64,000 bases of DNA, from NCBI GenBank assembly GCA_910587655.1, contig CAJUND010000002.1, forward strand, positions 159,931-223,930, read 5' to 3'. Below are positions 24,589-34,325 of the stretch, piece after piece; position 1 is the first letter of the stretch; every line of letters starts with the position of its first letter. A program made the position numbers and the translations under genes. The notes beneath the pieces are model-generated. The model ran no database searches, was not told where the DNA came from, and saw only the letters and a list, made by a program, of their open reading frames with translations. The DNA comes from an uncultured Agathobacter sp. (GTDB lineage: Bacteria; Bacillota; Clostridia; Lachnospirales; Lachnospiraceae).

Positions 24589-25809
24589 ATGAATATAAAG
24601 GAAATTTCAATAGGTTATCCGGAGGAGACCAGGCTGGCAGGAAACCAGCAGGCATTAACTGTTCCTGCGCCGGAAATGGGGCAGGAGGACTGGCAGAACA
24701 GCTGGAACGGCCCGCAGGGGATTGTTTCCATTTCAAAGGAAGGAAAGCAGCTGCTGGAGGAAAGCCAGGCGGCGGAGACAGAGATTCAGGTGAAAGACCC
24801 GGTACAGCTTCAGTCTGAAAAACCAGATAAAAGTCCGGAGGAAAGGCTGGGCGGCCAGATTGACCAGATTGAAAAGCGTCTGGCAGAGGTCAGCGGAAAC
24901 AAAACAGAAGGAAAGCGTACTGAAGAGACAGACAGGGATTATGACGAAGCGCTGGAGGCACTGCGAAAGCTCAGGGAAGAAGAAGCAAGGCAGTATGAGG
25001 AAGAGGCCGAGGAAGCCAAAAAACGCGCCATGGAAAATTCAAAACACATGGGTGTTGTGGAAAAAGGAAACCGTGACCTTGTGATTATGCTGGAGTCATT
25101 TAAAGGGTTAAGGGATAAAGATGCAAAAGCCGCTTCCCAAAGAAAGCATTCAGACTCGGCAGAGGATTCCCAAAGGGCGGAAGACCTGCGGGAAATATCC
25201 GGGCAGATCAGAAGCGATGCTGCCGCAAGTGACGGAGAAATGGATCAGGTTTTAAATGATATCCATGAGAAAGCACAGGAGGGATTCCGTAAGGCGGGGG
25301 AAATCAGAAAAGACATGCGAAAGCAGATTGACGGACTGCGGAAGCTTGTTTCGGATGCGTCAAATTCCATGCAGGAAAAAGAAGAGGCTGTTGCGCAGTT
25401 TGTGAAGGACAGCGGGCATTACATAAATGAAATAGCGGATTACCAGGGGCAGGCGCTGCAGAGGATGAAAATTTTTAAGGACATCAGTTTAAAACGCCTG
25501 GAAGACCAGCATATGATTAAGGCAGAGCGTGCGCAGAAGATTATTTCAGGTCTGGCAGATGATGCTGCTGTCCAGGATGCATTTTATGCTGCTTATGAAT
25601 CACAGGAGCAGGATAAGATTGAAGAGCTGGAGGAACGCATTAAAGAGCTGCAGGGAATTGACAGTACGCCGGCTGTGGAGGAGGAAAAGAACCTGTTTGC
25701 ACCGGTGGATGAGAAGGATAATTCAGGTGAGGAAGTTTCCGGTAAAAAGGTGGATGACCAGGCGATGAAGCAGAAGGAAACTGCCAAGACGGAGGAGCTT
25801 GTGCTGTAG
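24589..25809 (+). CDS. Charged coiled-coil protein behind a flagellar-type promoter, unknown function
   Basis: A 406-residue, strongly hydrophilic, Glu/Lys/Gln-rich protein with no signal peptide and no membrane helix. Long alpha-helical heptad-like stretches span about residues 85-155, 190-260 and 290-355. The N-terminal 60 residues (MNIKEISIGYPEETRLAG) are less repetitive and may be a targeting or binding segment. The start ATG follows GGAAGGGGAGATAAG. It stands alone between two terminators, driven by a sigma-28-like promoter, inside an otherwise housekeeping block. I do not recognise the family; a late-flagellar or motility-linked role is inferred from the promoter only. Confidence 0.8.
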   Translation: MNIKEISIGYPEETRLAGNQQALTVPAPEMGQEDWQNSWNGPQGIVSISKEGKQLLEESQAAETEIQVKDPVQLQSEKPDKSPEERLGGQIDQIEKRLAEVSGNKTEGKRTEETDRDYDEALEALRKLREEEARQYEEEAEEAKKRAMENSKHMGVVEKGNRDLVIMLESFKGLRDKDAKAASQRKHSDSAEDSQRAEDLREISGQIRSDAAASDGEMDQVLNDIHEKAQEGFRKAGEIRKDMRKQIDGLRKLVSDASNSMQEKEEAVAQFVKDSGHYINEIADYQGQALQRMKIFKDISLKRLEDQHMIKAERAQKIISGLADDAAVQDAFYAAYESQEQDKIEELEERIKELQGIDSTPAVEEEKNLFAPVDEKDNSGEEVSGKKVDDQAMKQKETAKTEELVL

Positions 25810-25856
25810 ATGTCTGGTCTGCTGTGCCTGTAGAAGGTTTATATGGAGTTACAGGG

Positions 25857-25900
25857 AGAGTACTGTTTATAACCAGGGGATGGTTTGCAGTACTCTTTTT
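25857..25900 (+). terminator. Intrinsic terminator after the coiled-coil gene
   Basis: AGAGTACTG (25857-25865) pairs perfectly with CAGTACTCT (25888-25896); an inner AACCA/TGGTT pair extends the structure. A T-run follows. Confidence 0.88.
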
Positions 25901-25918
25901 ACAGTACTGATTTTCCGT

Positions 25919-25946
25919 TTGTTTTGCGGGGGGATTGTGGTATAAT
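25919..25946 (+). promoter_or_regulatory. Promoter ahead of the DUF3990 remnant and ispG
   Basis: TTGTTT (25919-25924), 16 bases, then an extended -10 (TGG immediately before TATAAT at 25941-25946). It could drive the decayed gene and, by read-through, ispG and polC. Confidence 0.65.
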
Positions 25947-26003
25947 AAGCACAAGGTGCTTATTGCTTACTATTTTACAGGAGAGATGTGTTTGGAGAAA
26001 ATA

Positions 26004-26262
26004 ATGATTTATCATGGCAGTTTTCAAAAGGCAGAAACTCCTGAAATTGGAATAACAAAATTCAATAAGGATTTTTATTATGGATTTTACTGCACCATTT
26101 TGGAAGAACAAGCAAAACGCTGGGCAACGAGATTTGGGGAATACAATTTATAATTATGCGGATGTATTTCACTGTGAGCCAATTGAAAAGGTTGCAGACG
26201 ATTTTATTCAGAAAGACAGCATTAAAAATGGAAATTATGACAATATTTCTAACAAAAAGCTT
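26004..26262 (+). pseudogene. Decayed DUF3990-like gene fragment
   Basis: An ATG at 26004 behind GGAGAA opens MIYHGSFQKAETPE, followed by KFNKDFYYGFYCT and EEQAKRWA. That is the characteristic N-terminal half of DUF3990 proteins, but the frame stops at 26151-26153. A neighbouring frame then reads IYNYADVF and EKVADDFIQKD, similar to the family's later part, so the gene appears frameshifted with an internal loss. The 470-base stretch between the coiled-coil gene and ispG holds only this remnant plus the terminator and promoter listed. Family assignment is from memory of the motif pattern. Confidence 0.45.
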
Positions 26263-26280
26263 TACATGGGAGGAACAGCA

Positions 26281-27333
26281 ATGCACAGAAAAACCACAAA
26301 ACAAATAAAAATCGGAACCCGGATTATCGGCGGAGGAAACCCCATCGCCATCCAGTCCATGACAAATACAAAAACGGAGGACGTTGCTGCAACAGTTGCG
26401 CAGATTTGCCAGCTGGAACGGGCAGGCTGTGAAATCGTCCGCTGCACCGTACCGACCATTGAAGCAGCGGAAGCACTGGCGGAAATTAAAAAACAAATAA
26501 AAATTCCGCTTGTTGCTGATATTCATTTTGATTATAAGCTTGCCGTCCTTGCCATGGAGCACGGCGCGGACAAAATCAGAATCAATCCCGGCAATATCGG
26601 AAGCGCCGAGCGTGTAAAATGTGTGGTGGATGCTGCAAAGGAGCGCAGTATTCCAATCCGTATAGGCGTCAACAGCGGATCGCTCGAAAAGAACCTGGTG
26701 GAAAAATACCATGGTGTGACCGCAGAAGCCTTAGTGGAAAGCGCAACGGATAAAGTAAAAATGATTGAGGACATGGGATACGACAATCTGGTAATCAGTA
26801 TCAAATCCTCGGGCGTTATGATGTGTGTGAAAGCGCATGAGCTGATTGCCAGGCAGACAAATTATCCGCTTCATGTGGGAATTACTGAGGCAGGTACCGT
26901 CATCAGCGGAAATATTAAATCCTCCATCGGACTGGGACTGATTTTAAGCCAGGGAATCGGCGATACCATAAGAGTGTCCCTGACCGGAAATCCTGTAGAG
27001 GAAATCAAGTCTGCAAAACTGATTTTACGAACGCTGGGACTTCGTGACGGCGGTGTGGAGGTCGTATCCTGCCCAACCTGCGGAAGGACAAAAATAGATT
27101 TAATTTCCCTTGCAAATGAAGTGGAAACCATGGTTTCCGAATTTCCGCTGGATATTAAGGTAGCGGTTATGGGTTGTGTGGTCAACGGACCGGGCGAAGC
27201 AAGGGAGGCAGACCTGGGTATTGCAGGCGGTGACGGGGAAGGACTGCTTATGAAGCATGGGGAGGTATATAAAAAAGTACCGGAACAGGAACTTCTGTCG
27301 GCACTGCGTCATGAACTGGAACACTGGGAATAA
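26281..27333 (+). CDS. ispG: 4-hydroxy-3-methylbut-2-enyl diphosphate synthase
   Basis: A 350-residue IspG (GcpE), the iron-sulfur enzyme of the MEP pathway. The [4Fe-4S] ligands are visible as CPTCGRT and GCVVNGPGEA. The N-terminal barrel starts with GGGNPIAIQSMTNT, and DIHFDYKLA and RINPGNIG follow. The start is the ATG at 26281 preceded by GGGAGGAA. The frame stays open upstream to 26080, but that part is remnant sequence of the DUF3990-like gene, not IspG. Confidence 0.96.
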   Translation: MHRKTTKQIKIGTRIIGGGNPIAIQSMTNTKTEDVAATVAQICQLERAGCEIVRCTVPTIEAAEALAEIKKQIKIPLVADIHFDYKLAVLAMEHGADKIRINPGNIGSAERVKCVVDAAKERSIPIRIGVNSGSLEKNLVEKYHGVTAEALVESATDKVKMIEDMGYDNLVISIKSSGVMMCVKAHELIARQTNYPLHVGITEAGTVISGNIKSSIGLGLILSQGIGDTIRVSLTGNPVEEIKSAKLILRTLGLRDGGVEVVSCPTCGRTKIDLISLANEVETMVSEFPLDIKVAVMGCVVNGPGEAREADLGIAGGDGEGLLMKHGEVYKKVPEQELLSALRHELEHWE

Positions 27334-27378
27334 ATTGTAAAATTAAAATAAGCAATAAATTTAAATCTGGAGTAAATT

Positions 27379-30300
27379 ATGTCAAAACCGTTTAAAGAGA
27401 CTTTTCCAACGCTGCGTCTGGACACAGAACTGGAAAGTCTGCTGGAAACAACTGAGGTAACAAAAATAAGTGCGAACCGTGAACATTCCGGGATTCGCAT
27501 TTATTTGCGTGGCAGAAGACTGATTTTTAAAAAAAATATCCGCAGGCTGGAAGCTGCCGTTTCCTCCCAGATATTTAAGGGGCAGGAGATGTCCGTAAAA
27601 ATTATAGAATCCTACGAGCTGTCCGGACAGTATACGCCAAAGAGGCTGTTTGAGATATATAAGGATAGTATTTTAGATGAATTGAACGATTACAGTGTAC
27701 TGGAATACAATCTGCTCCGGACGGCTGATATGGAATTTGACACGCCGGACCATATGATTCTGACCATGGATGAAACCATTATTGCCAGAACAAGAACGGA
27801 TGAAATCATAGAATTTCTGGAGAAAGTTATCTGCGAACGCTGCGGCATGAATCTTAAAATCCAGCCCGAATACCGGAAACCAAAAGAGAGTAAATACCGG
27901 AAAAATTCCCAGAAGGAAATCGAACAGGAGGTTGCGGCAATCGTTGCCCGTACCAGTCAGGCTGTATCTGCAAAAACTGATGAAAATACAGCAGAATCCA
28001 ACGAAATATCAGAAAATCCTGCAAAATCCGACTTAATTCGTGCAAAAACACAGAATGATGAAGGAAAAGTTGCAAAAACAGTGAAAAATAAACCTGCATT
28101 TGAGAAAAAAGGAGAGTTCCGGCGCAGGTTTGAGCGTGACATGGATAAAAAATCCATGAATCCGGATGTGATTTACGGCAGGGATTTTGACGGTGAAACA
28201 ACAGATATCGAAAAAATAGACGGACCGGTCGGGGAAGTCATGGTTCGCGGTAAAATCCTGTCCGTGGATACGCGTGAAATCCGTAACGAAAAAACAATCG
28301 TTATTTTTTCCGTCACCGATTTTACAGATACCATTGTATTAAAGATATTTGTATCCAACGAGCAGGTCAAAGAGCTGCTGACGGAGATTGCGCCGGGGAA
28401 ATTTGTAAAGATCAAGGGTGTTGCCACCATAGATAAATTTGATAGTGAGCTTACCATTGCTTCCATTGCCGGTATTAAAAAGAGTTCGGACTTTACCACG
28501 GAACGCGTGGACAGCAGCGCAGAAAAACGCGTAGAGCTCCACTGTCACACCAAGATGAGCGATATGGACGGGGTATCTGATGTAAAGGATATCGTAAAAC
28601 GTGCAAAAAAATGGGGACATAAGGCGATTGCCATAACCGACCACGGGGATGTGCAGGCATTTCCTGATGCGAACCATGCCGTTTCAGCGGATGATGATTT
28701 TAAGGTCATCTACGGAGTGGAAGCCTATCTGGTGGATGATTTAAAGGGAATTGTCACAGACAGCAGAAACCAGTCCTTAACGTCGGACTATGTGGTTTTT
28801 GATTTAGAAACAACGGGATTCAGTCCGGAAAATAACCGGATTATAGAAATCGGCGCCGTAAAGGTTACGGACGGTGAAATTACGGATAAGTTTTCCACGT
28901 TTGTCAATCCGCAGGTGCCGATTCCGTTTAAAATCGAGCAGCTGACCTCGATTAATGATTCCATGGTGATGGACGCGCCGTTCATCGAGGATATTCTGCC
29001 GGAATTTATGAAATTTAGTGAAGGCTGCGTGATGGTGGCGCATAACGCGGATTTTGACATGAGTTTTATTAAGGCGAACTGCAAACGGCTTGGCATTGCC
29101 TGCGAAAAAACAGTGGTGGATACCGTGGGCCTTGCAAGGGTGCTGCTGCCAAACCTGAACCGGTTCAAGCTGGATACTGTGGCAAAGGCGCTTGGCGTTT
29201 CCCTGGATAACCATCACAGGGCGGTGGATGACGCGGGGTGTACGGCGGAGATTTTTGTGAAATTCATCCGTATGCTTACGGAGCGCGGCATTCATGCACT
29301 GGACGGCGTGAATCAACTGGGAAGCTCCTCCGTGGACTTTGTGAAAAAGGCAAATACATACCATGCCATTATCCTTGCCACCTGCGACCAGGGGCGGACA
29401 AATTTATACCGGCTGGTATCGCTTGCACATATTAAATATTTTAACCGCAGGCCGCGTATTCCAAAGAGTGAATTTATGAAATACCGTGATGGACTGATTA
29501 TCGGTTCGGCGTGTGAAGCCGGGGAATTATACCGCGCCATTTTAAACGGGCGTCCGGAGGAGGAAATTTCCCGTCTGGTGGAGTTTTATGATTATCTGGA
29601 AATCCAGCCGCTTGGCAACAATGCCTTTCTGGTGCGGGATGAGGATTCGCCGGTTTCGTCGGATGAGGATTTAATTGAGATTAATAAAAAAATCGTCCGT
29701 CTGGGCGAGGAGTTTCATAAACCGGTGGTGGCAACCTGCGACGTGCATTTTTTAGACCCGGAGGATGAAATATACCGCCGCATCATTATGACGGGGCACG
29801 GGTTTAAGGATGCGGACGACCAGGCGCCGCTGTATCTGCGGACAACGGAGGAAATGTTAAAGGAATTTGAATATCTGGGCAGCGCAAAGGCCGAGGAAAT
29901 CGTGATTACAAACACAAACCGGATTGCGGATATGTGTGAAAAAATTTCCCCGGTGCGTCCGGACAAATGTCCGCCGGTCATTGAAAATTCCGACCAGATG
30001 CTTCGGGATATCTGTTACCGCAAGGCGAACAGCATGTACGGGGATCCGTTGCCGCCCGTGGTAAAAGAGCGGCTGGAGCGGGAATTAAATTCCATTATCA
30101 GCAACGGTTATGCCGTGATGTACATTATTGCCCAGAAGCTGGTGTGGAAGTCCGTGGAGGACGGTTATCTTGTGGGTTCGCGTGGTTCTGTCGGAAGCTC
30201 TTTTGTCGCGACCATGGCTGGTATTACGGAGGTAAACCCGCTTCATGCGCATTATCTGTGCAGGCACTGCCAGTACAGCGATTTTGACTCTGAGCTTGTG

Positions 30301-31884
30301 AAGTCCTATTCCGGGCGGGGAGGCTGCGATATGCCGGACGCCGTCTGCCCGAAATGCGGAAAACCGCTGGCAAAGGACGGGTTTGACATTCCGTTTGAAA
30401 CTTTCCTTGGATTTAAGGGGGACAAGGAGCCGGATATTGACCTTAACTTTTCCGGTGAATACCAGAGTAAGGCGCATAAATATACGGAGGTGATTTTCGG
30501 GGAGGGGCAGACCTATAAGGCAGGAACGATTGGCACGCTTGCGGACAAGACCGCCTTTGGATATGTAAAGCGTTACTATGAGGAACATGGCATCCATAAA
30601 AGAAACTGTGAAATTGACCGTATTGTGCTGGGCTGCGTCGGCGTGCGCCGGACCACCGGGCAGCATCCGGGAGGAATTGTAGTGCTTCCGATGGGGGAGG
30701 AAATCTGTACGTTTACCCCTGTCCAGCGTCCGGCAAACGATATGACGGTCGATATTACGACCACACATTTTGACTACCATTCCATTGACCACAATCTTCT
30801 GAAGCTGGATATCCTGGGACACGACGATCCGACCATGATTCGTATGCTGCAGGATCTGACCGGGATAGACCCGACACAGATTCCGCTGGACGATCCGGCG
30901 GTCATGTCACTGTTCCAGAATACCTCTGCCCTTGGAATTTCTGCGGACGAGCTGGATGGCTGTGAGCTTGGCGCGCTTGGCATACCGGAGTTTGGTACGG
31001 ATTTTGCCATGGGAATGTTAATTGACACAAAGCCGAAGGAGTTTTCGGACCTGGTGCGGATCGCGGGACTTTCCCACGGAACGGATGTGTGGCTGGGAAA
31101 TGCGCAGACGCTGATTCAGGAGGGAAAGGCAACCATTTCCACAGCAATCTGTACCCGTGATGATATCATGATTTACCTGATTGGCATGGGGCTTGAGCCG
31201 GAAGTGGCTTTTAAAATCATGGAAAATGTCCGCAAAGGAATGGTGGCAAAAGGCAAATGCGCCCAGTGGGAGGAGTGGAGAAAGGACATGGAAGCCCACG
31301 GCGTCCCGGACTGGTATATCTGGTCGTGTGAAAAAATCAAGTACATGTTCCCGAAGGCGCATGCGGCGGCATACGTCATGATGGCGTGGCGCATTGCCTA
31401 CTGCAAGGTGTTTTATCCGCTTGCCTATTATGCAGCCTATTTTTCCATCCGCGCAACCTCATTCAGCTACGAGCTGATGTGCCAGGGACGGGAAAAACTG
31501 GAAAATTATATGAAGGATTACAGGAAACGCAAGGATACCCTGTCCAAAAAGGAGCAGGATACCTATAAGGATATGCGCCTGGTGCAGGAAATGTACGCAA
31601 GGGGATTTGAGTTTCTGCCGCTTGATATTTACCGTTCGCTTCCGCACCATTTCCAGATTGTGTACGGAAAGCTGCTGCCGTCCTTAAATACAATAGAAGG
31701 ACTGGGGGATAACGCTGCGGTTGCCATTGCGGAAGCGGCAAAAAACGGAAAATTTCTATCAAAGGACGATTTCAGGGAGCGCACCAAGGTGTCCAAAACC
31801 ACAATTGAGCTGATGAGCGACCTTGGACTGTTTGGGGAGCTGCCGGAGTCCAACCAGTTGTCACTGTTTGACTTTGGAGCGTAA
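27379..31884 (+). CDS. polC: DNA polymerase III alpha subunit, PolC type
   Basis: The 1501-residue replicative polymerase of low-GC Gram-positives. Domains in order: an N-terminal region (1-225), an OB fold (about 285-380), and a PHP domain beginning ELHCHTKMSDMDGV. A DnaQ-like 3'-5' exonuclease is inserted in the PHP domain (VFDLETTGFSPENNRIIEIG). Then comes a polymerase core with PDIDLNFSGEYQ carrying catalytic aspartates and a zinc-binding cysteine set (CRHC..CDMPDAVCPKCG). Residues 175-240 form a low-complexity linker between the N-terminal region and the OB fold. The position after ispG is conserved in Clostridia. Confidence 0.98.
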   Translation: MSKPFKETFPTLRLDTELESLLETTEVTKISANREHSGIRIYLRGRRLIFKKNIRRLEAAVSSQIFKGQEMSVKIIESYELSGQYTPKRLFEIYKDSILDELNDYSVLEYNLLRTADMEFDTPDHMILTMDETIIARTRTDEIIEFLEKVICERCGMNLKIQPEYRKPKESKYRKNSQKEIEQEVAAIVARTSQAVSAKTDENTAESNEISENPAKSDLIRAKTQNDEGKVAKTVKNKPAFEKKGEFRRRFERDMDKKSMNPDVIYGRDFDGETTDIEKIDGPVGEVMVRGKILSVDTREIRNEKTIVIFSVTDFTDTIVLKIFVSNEQVKELLTEIAPGKFVKIKGVATIDKFDSELTIASIAGIKKSSDFTTERVDSSAEKRVELHCHTKMSDMDGVSDVKDIVKRAKKWGHKAIAITDHGDVQAFPDANHAVSADDDFKVIYGVEAYLVDDLKGIVTDSRNQSLTSDYVVFDLETTGFSPENNRIIEIGAVKVTDGEITDKFSTFVNPQVPIPFKIEQLTSINDSMVMDAPFIEDILPEFMKFSEGCVMVAHNADFDMSFIKANCKRLGIACEKTVVDTVGLARVLLPNLNRFKLDTVAKALGVSLDNHHRAVDDAGCTAEIFVKFIRMLTERGIHALDGVNQLGSSSVDFVKKANTYHAIILATCDQGRTNLYRLVSLAHIKYFNRRPRIPKSEFMKYRDGLIIGSACEAGELYRAILNGRPEEEISRLVEFYDYLEIQPLGNNAFLVRDEDSPVSSDEDLIEINKKIVRLGEEFHKPVVATCDVHFLDPEDEIYRRIIMTGHGFKDADDQAPLYLRTTEEMLKEFEYLGSAKAEEIVITNTNRIADMCEKISPVRPDKCPPVIENSDQMLRDICYRKANSMYGDPLPPVVKERLERELNSIISNGYAVMYIIAQKLVWKSVEDGYLVGSRGSVGSSFVATMAGITEVNPLHAHYLCRHCQYSDFDSELVKSYSGRGGCDMPDAVCPKCGKPLAKDGFDIPFETFLGFKGDKEPDIDLNFSGEYQSKAHKYTEVIFGEGQTYKAGTIGTLADKTAFGYVKRYYEEHGIHKRNCEIDRIVLGCVGVRRTTGQHPGGIVVLPMGEEICTFTPVQRPANDMTVDITTTHFDYHSIDHNLLKLDILGHDDPTMIRMLQDLTGIDPTQIPLDDPAVMSLFQNTSALGISADELDGCELGALGIPEFGTDFAMGMLIDTKPKEFSDLVRIAGLSHGTDVWLGNAQTLIQEGKATISTAICTRDDIMIYLIGMGLEPEVAFKIMENVRKGMVAKGKCAQWEEWRKDMEAHGVPDWYIWSCEKIKYMFPKAHAAAYVMMAWRIAYCKVFYPLAYYAAYFSIRATSFSYELMCQGREKLENYMKDYRKRKDTLSKKEQDTYKDMRLVQEMYARGFEFLPLDIYRSLPHHFQIVYGKLLPSLNTIEGLGDNAAVAIAEAAKNGKFLSKDDFRERTKVSKTTIELMSDLGLFGELPESNQLSLFDFGA

Positions 31885-31946
31885 CGGTTACAATTTATAT
31901 ACAATTGTGTGCTAACGTTTGCTGATGAATTTGCCGGGAGAAAATC

Positions 31947-33371
31947 ATGAAATTCCGTGACAAGGTACTGTGCGCCAATTTAATACTGCTTTCCATCTGT
32001 CTGGGATTTGCCGGTTATCTGATGATTTACCGGAATTTTACGCTGGCATGGCAGTCGCAGCTCGAGGGCGGAATTGCCAGCAATAATATGGTGCAGTCCA
32101 TGGTGGAATACGAGCTTTTGTCAAGAATGAATAACAGTGAGGGACTGCCGGAGCAGTATCTGCCGGATATCGGGGCAAAGGTTGCAGGAAGCATCCATTC
32201 AGACGGGATGGAATTTGCCATCCGCTATGGGGAAAAACTGGTTTATTCGACAAAGGAAGAGCTGGGCAGGGTTCCGGAAAAACTGTTTCAAAACCTGGAG
32301 GTGGGCGGAAAAAATTACCAGCAGAAAAAAGTGCGGGAGAGCTATTATATTTATGTGACCTCCTGCAGTAAGGTGAATGACAGGCAGCTGAATATCATCA
32401 GCAGAAACGATGCAGGCACGGCTTATACATTAATGAAACAGCAGACCGCGTATTACAGGCTTCTTTCCATCGGAATGCTTGCGGCAACTGCCGTGGTTTT
32501 GTATATTCTCTGCCGTTACCTGACACGTCCGCTGGAGGAATTAAACCGCGTCAGCGAACAGATGGCAGACGGGGATTACGCGACAAAGGCGGCGGTAAAT
32601 ACTTCCGATGAAATCGGGGAACTGGCGTTAAAATTTAACCGGATGAGCGATGCAGTGGCAGGGCACATGAAGGCATTAGAGGACATGGTACACCAGAGGG
32701 AACAGTTTGTGGCGGATTTTACCCATGAAATCAAGACGCCGATGACTGCCATTATCGGTTATGCGGATACCATGCGTTCCATGGAGCTGCCAAGGCAGGA
32801 TGAAATTATGGCGTTAAATTATATTTTTTCCGAGGGGCAGCGTCTGGAAACAATGTCAAAAAAACTGTTTCAGCTTATTTATTTAAACCAGCACGAAATA
32901 GATAAAAAACCGCTTCATATTCCGGATCTGGTACGGGAAACGGGGCAGCTTCTGGCACCGTTTTTAAAGGAGAAAAAAATTGGACTGGATACAGATATAA
33001 AAGACGCCGTGATAGAAGCAGACAAAGAATTACTGGTAACGGCGCTTTACAATATTCTGGACAATGCAAAAAAGGCGTCAGGGGAAAATTCAATTATAAA
33101 AATCACTGGAAAAGAAGAGGGAACAGAACGCTACCGGCTTACGGTAACCGATTACGGAACCGGTATGGACAAAGAGGATATTGCGCATATCTGCGATGAA
33201 TTTTACATGGCGGACAAGTCCCGTTCCCGCAGCGAGGGCGGTGCAGGACTGGGGATGTCGCTTGTGTTTCTGATTATTAAACGCCATGACGCTAAGCTTC
33301 TTGTGGAAAGTGAGAAAGGGCAGGGAACTTCTGTTCATCTGCTTTTTCCCATGAAAAAGGAGAACGATTGA
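31947..33371 (+). CDS. Sensor histidine kinase
   Basis: A 474-residue membrane kinase: helix (about 10-30), an extracellular sensor of about 140 residues, a second helix (about 173-192), a HAMP linker, a dimerisation domain with phospho-His260 in DFTHEIKTPMTAII, and an ATPase domain with NILDNAKKAS, DYGTGM and GGAGLGMSL. It probably phosphorylates the OmpR-type regulator at 35721-36371, although two genes and a terminator separate them. The start ATG follows GGGAG. The signal sensed is not evident. Confidence 0.93.
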   Translation: MKFRDKVLCANLILLSICLGFAGYLMIYRNFTLAWQSQLEGGIASNNMVQSMVEYELLSRMNNSEGLPEQYLPDIGAKVAGSIHSDGMEFAIRYGEKLVYSTKEELGRVPEKLFQNLEVGGKNYQQKKVRESYYIYVTSCSKVNDRQLNIISRNDAGTAYTLMKQQTAYYRLLSIGMLAATAVVLYILCRYLTRPLEELNRVSEQMADGDYATKAAVNTSDEIGELALKFNRMSDAVAGHMKALEDMVHQREQFVADFTHEIKTPMTAIIGYADTMRSMELPRQDEIMALNYIFSEGQRLETMSKKLFQLIYLNQHEIDKKPLHIPDLVRETGQLLAPFLKEKKIGLDTDIKDAVIEADKELLVTALYNILDNAKKASGENSIIKITGKEEGTERYRLTVTDYGTGMDKEDIAHICDEFYMADKSRSRSEGGAGLGMSLVFLIIKRHDAKLLVESEKGQGTSVHLLFPMKKEND

Positions 33372-34168
33372 AAGAGTTTAAAAGAAAAGAAAGGAAAAGA
33401 CTGCTGGTAATTTTTCCGTGTTTGGTACTGCTTCTGTCAGCGGGTATTTTTCTGCCGGGAATTTTCCTGAAATCGAAAGGTGAAAGTTATAAAAATGAAG
33501 TCCATGCAGTTCCAAAGAAGTATCTTTCCTCCAGCGCCGCCATGGCAAGAAGCGCTTCCCTGAATTTAAAATGCAGCGAGCGGCTGGAGCTTGTGGCAGG
33601 AAAATGGGAAAGTGACCTGGAACGCGCTGAAAGCTATGAGATGGCGCAGACGGATTACGAGGCAGTTATGCTTGCCAAAAAGGGGCTGAAACAGCTTTAC
33701 AGCCAGAAACTGTATCCGCTGGATATGGAGGGGTATGGCAGGTGGTACAGCTGGGAGGCAGACTGCCGTAAGGCGGTGGATACCACATTCCACACGTATA
33801 CGGCTTATTACTGGATTATCCGTTTCCAGAAATACGATGGTACGGATATGCATGAAATATGGATGCTGGATGATGGAACCATTTTTATGGCATACGCCGG
33901 TAATATGGACGGGTTTGCCAGCACACGGCTGCGTATGGTTTCAGAGGTGATGGAACAGGACAGGGATGTCACTGTGGAACAGACAGACGGGTTTGTTCCG
34001 GTTCCCTACCAGGACATAAAACAGGACGGCCTTTCCCTGATGTCCGAGTGCGCATATACAAAAGAGGAAGACCGGTTTTTTATCCGGCAGCTGGCGGGAA
34101 CGGAAGAATATCTGTATCTTCTGTATTCCGGGCGTGTGGAATCACAGGATATTTACAGACCATTATAA
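33368..34168 (+). CDS. Membrane-anchored protein co-translated with the sensor kinase, unknown function
   Basis: A 266-residue protein starting at a TTG that overlaps the kinase stop by four bases, behind AAGGAG. A basic N-terminus and one membrane helix (about 12-33) anchor an extracellular domain rich in Tyr and Trp (EGYGRWYSWEADC, YTAYYWIIRFQKY). I do not recognise a named family. Overlap with the kinase gene suggests it modulates signal perception, as accessory proteins in other kinase operons do (inference). Confidence 0.8.
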   Translation: MKEFKRKERKRLLVIFPCLVLLLSAGIFLPGIFLKSKGESYKNEVHAVPKKYLSSSAAMARSASLNLKCSERLELVAGKWESDLERAESYEMAQTDYEAVMLAKKGLKQLYSQKLYPLDMEGYGRWYSWEADCRKAVDTTFHTYTAYYWIIRFQKYDGTDMHEIWMLDDGTIFMAYAGNMDGFASTRLRMVSEVMEQDRDVTVEQTDGFVPVPYQDIKQDGLSLMSECAYTKEEDRFFIRQLAGTEEYLYLLYSGRVESQDIYRPL

Positions 34169-34200
34169 GGCAGAATATGCTTTGTAATGGTTTTTATTTT
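34159..34200 (+). terminator. Terminator after the kinase unit
   Basis: ACCATTA (34159-34165) pairs with TAATGGT (34185-34191); an inner AAGGCA/TGCTTT stem sits above it, and TTTTATTTTT follows. The stem overlaps the stop codon of the preceding gene. It separates the kinase unit from the lipoprotein/regulator/transporter genes. Confidence 0.85.
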
Positions 34201-34225
34201 TATATACATTTTATTTACAAGCGGC

Positions 34226-34234
34226 TGGTATGAT
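34226..34234 (+). promoter_or_regulatory. Candidate extended -10 promoter for the lipoprotein-transporter operon
   Basis: TGG directly followed by TATGAT (34229-34234), an extended -10 shape, 25 bases past the terminator T-run. No good -35 hexamer is at the right distance. Some promoter is needed here because the upstream unit terminates. Confidence 0.4.
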
Positions 34235-34325
34235 AAGGACATGGTAATAAAAACGGGGCAGGAGAAAGATTGAAAAATAATAAAAAATAAAAAGGAAAAG
34301 GACTGCAGGTGATTTTTCAATCTTT

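Noticed and set aside
26080..26280. 67-residue N-terminal extension of IspG
   Set aside because: It has no IspG similarity, overlaps the DUF3990 remnant, and the ATG at 26281 has a good ribosome binding site.
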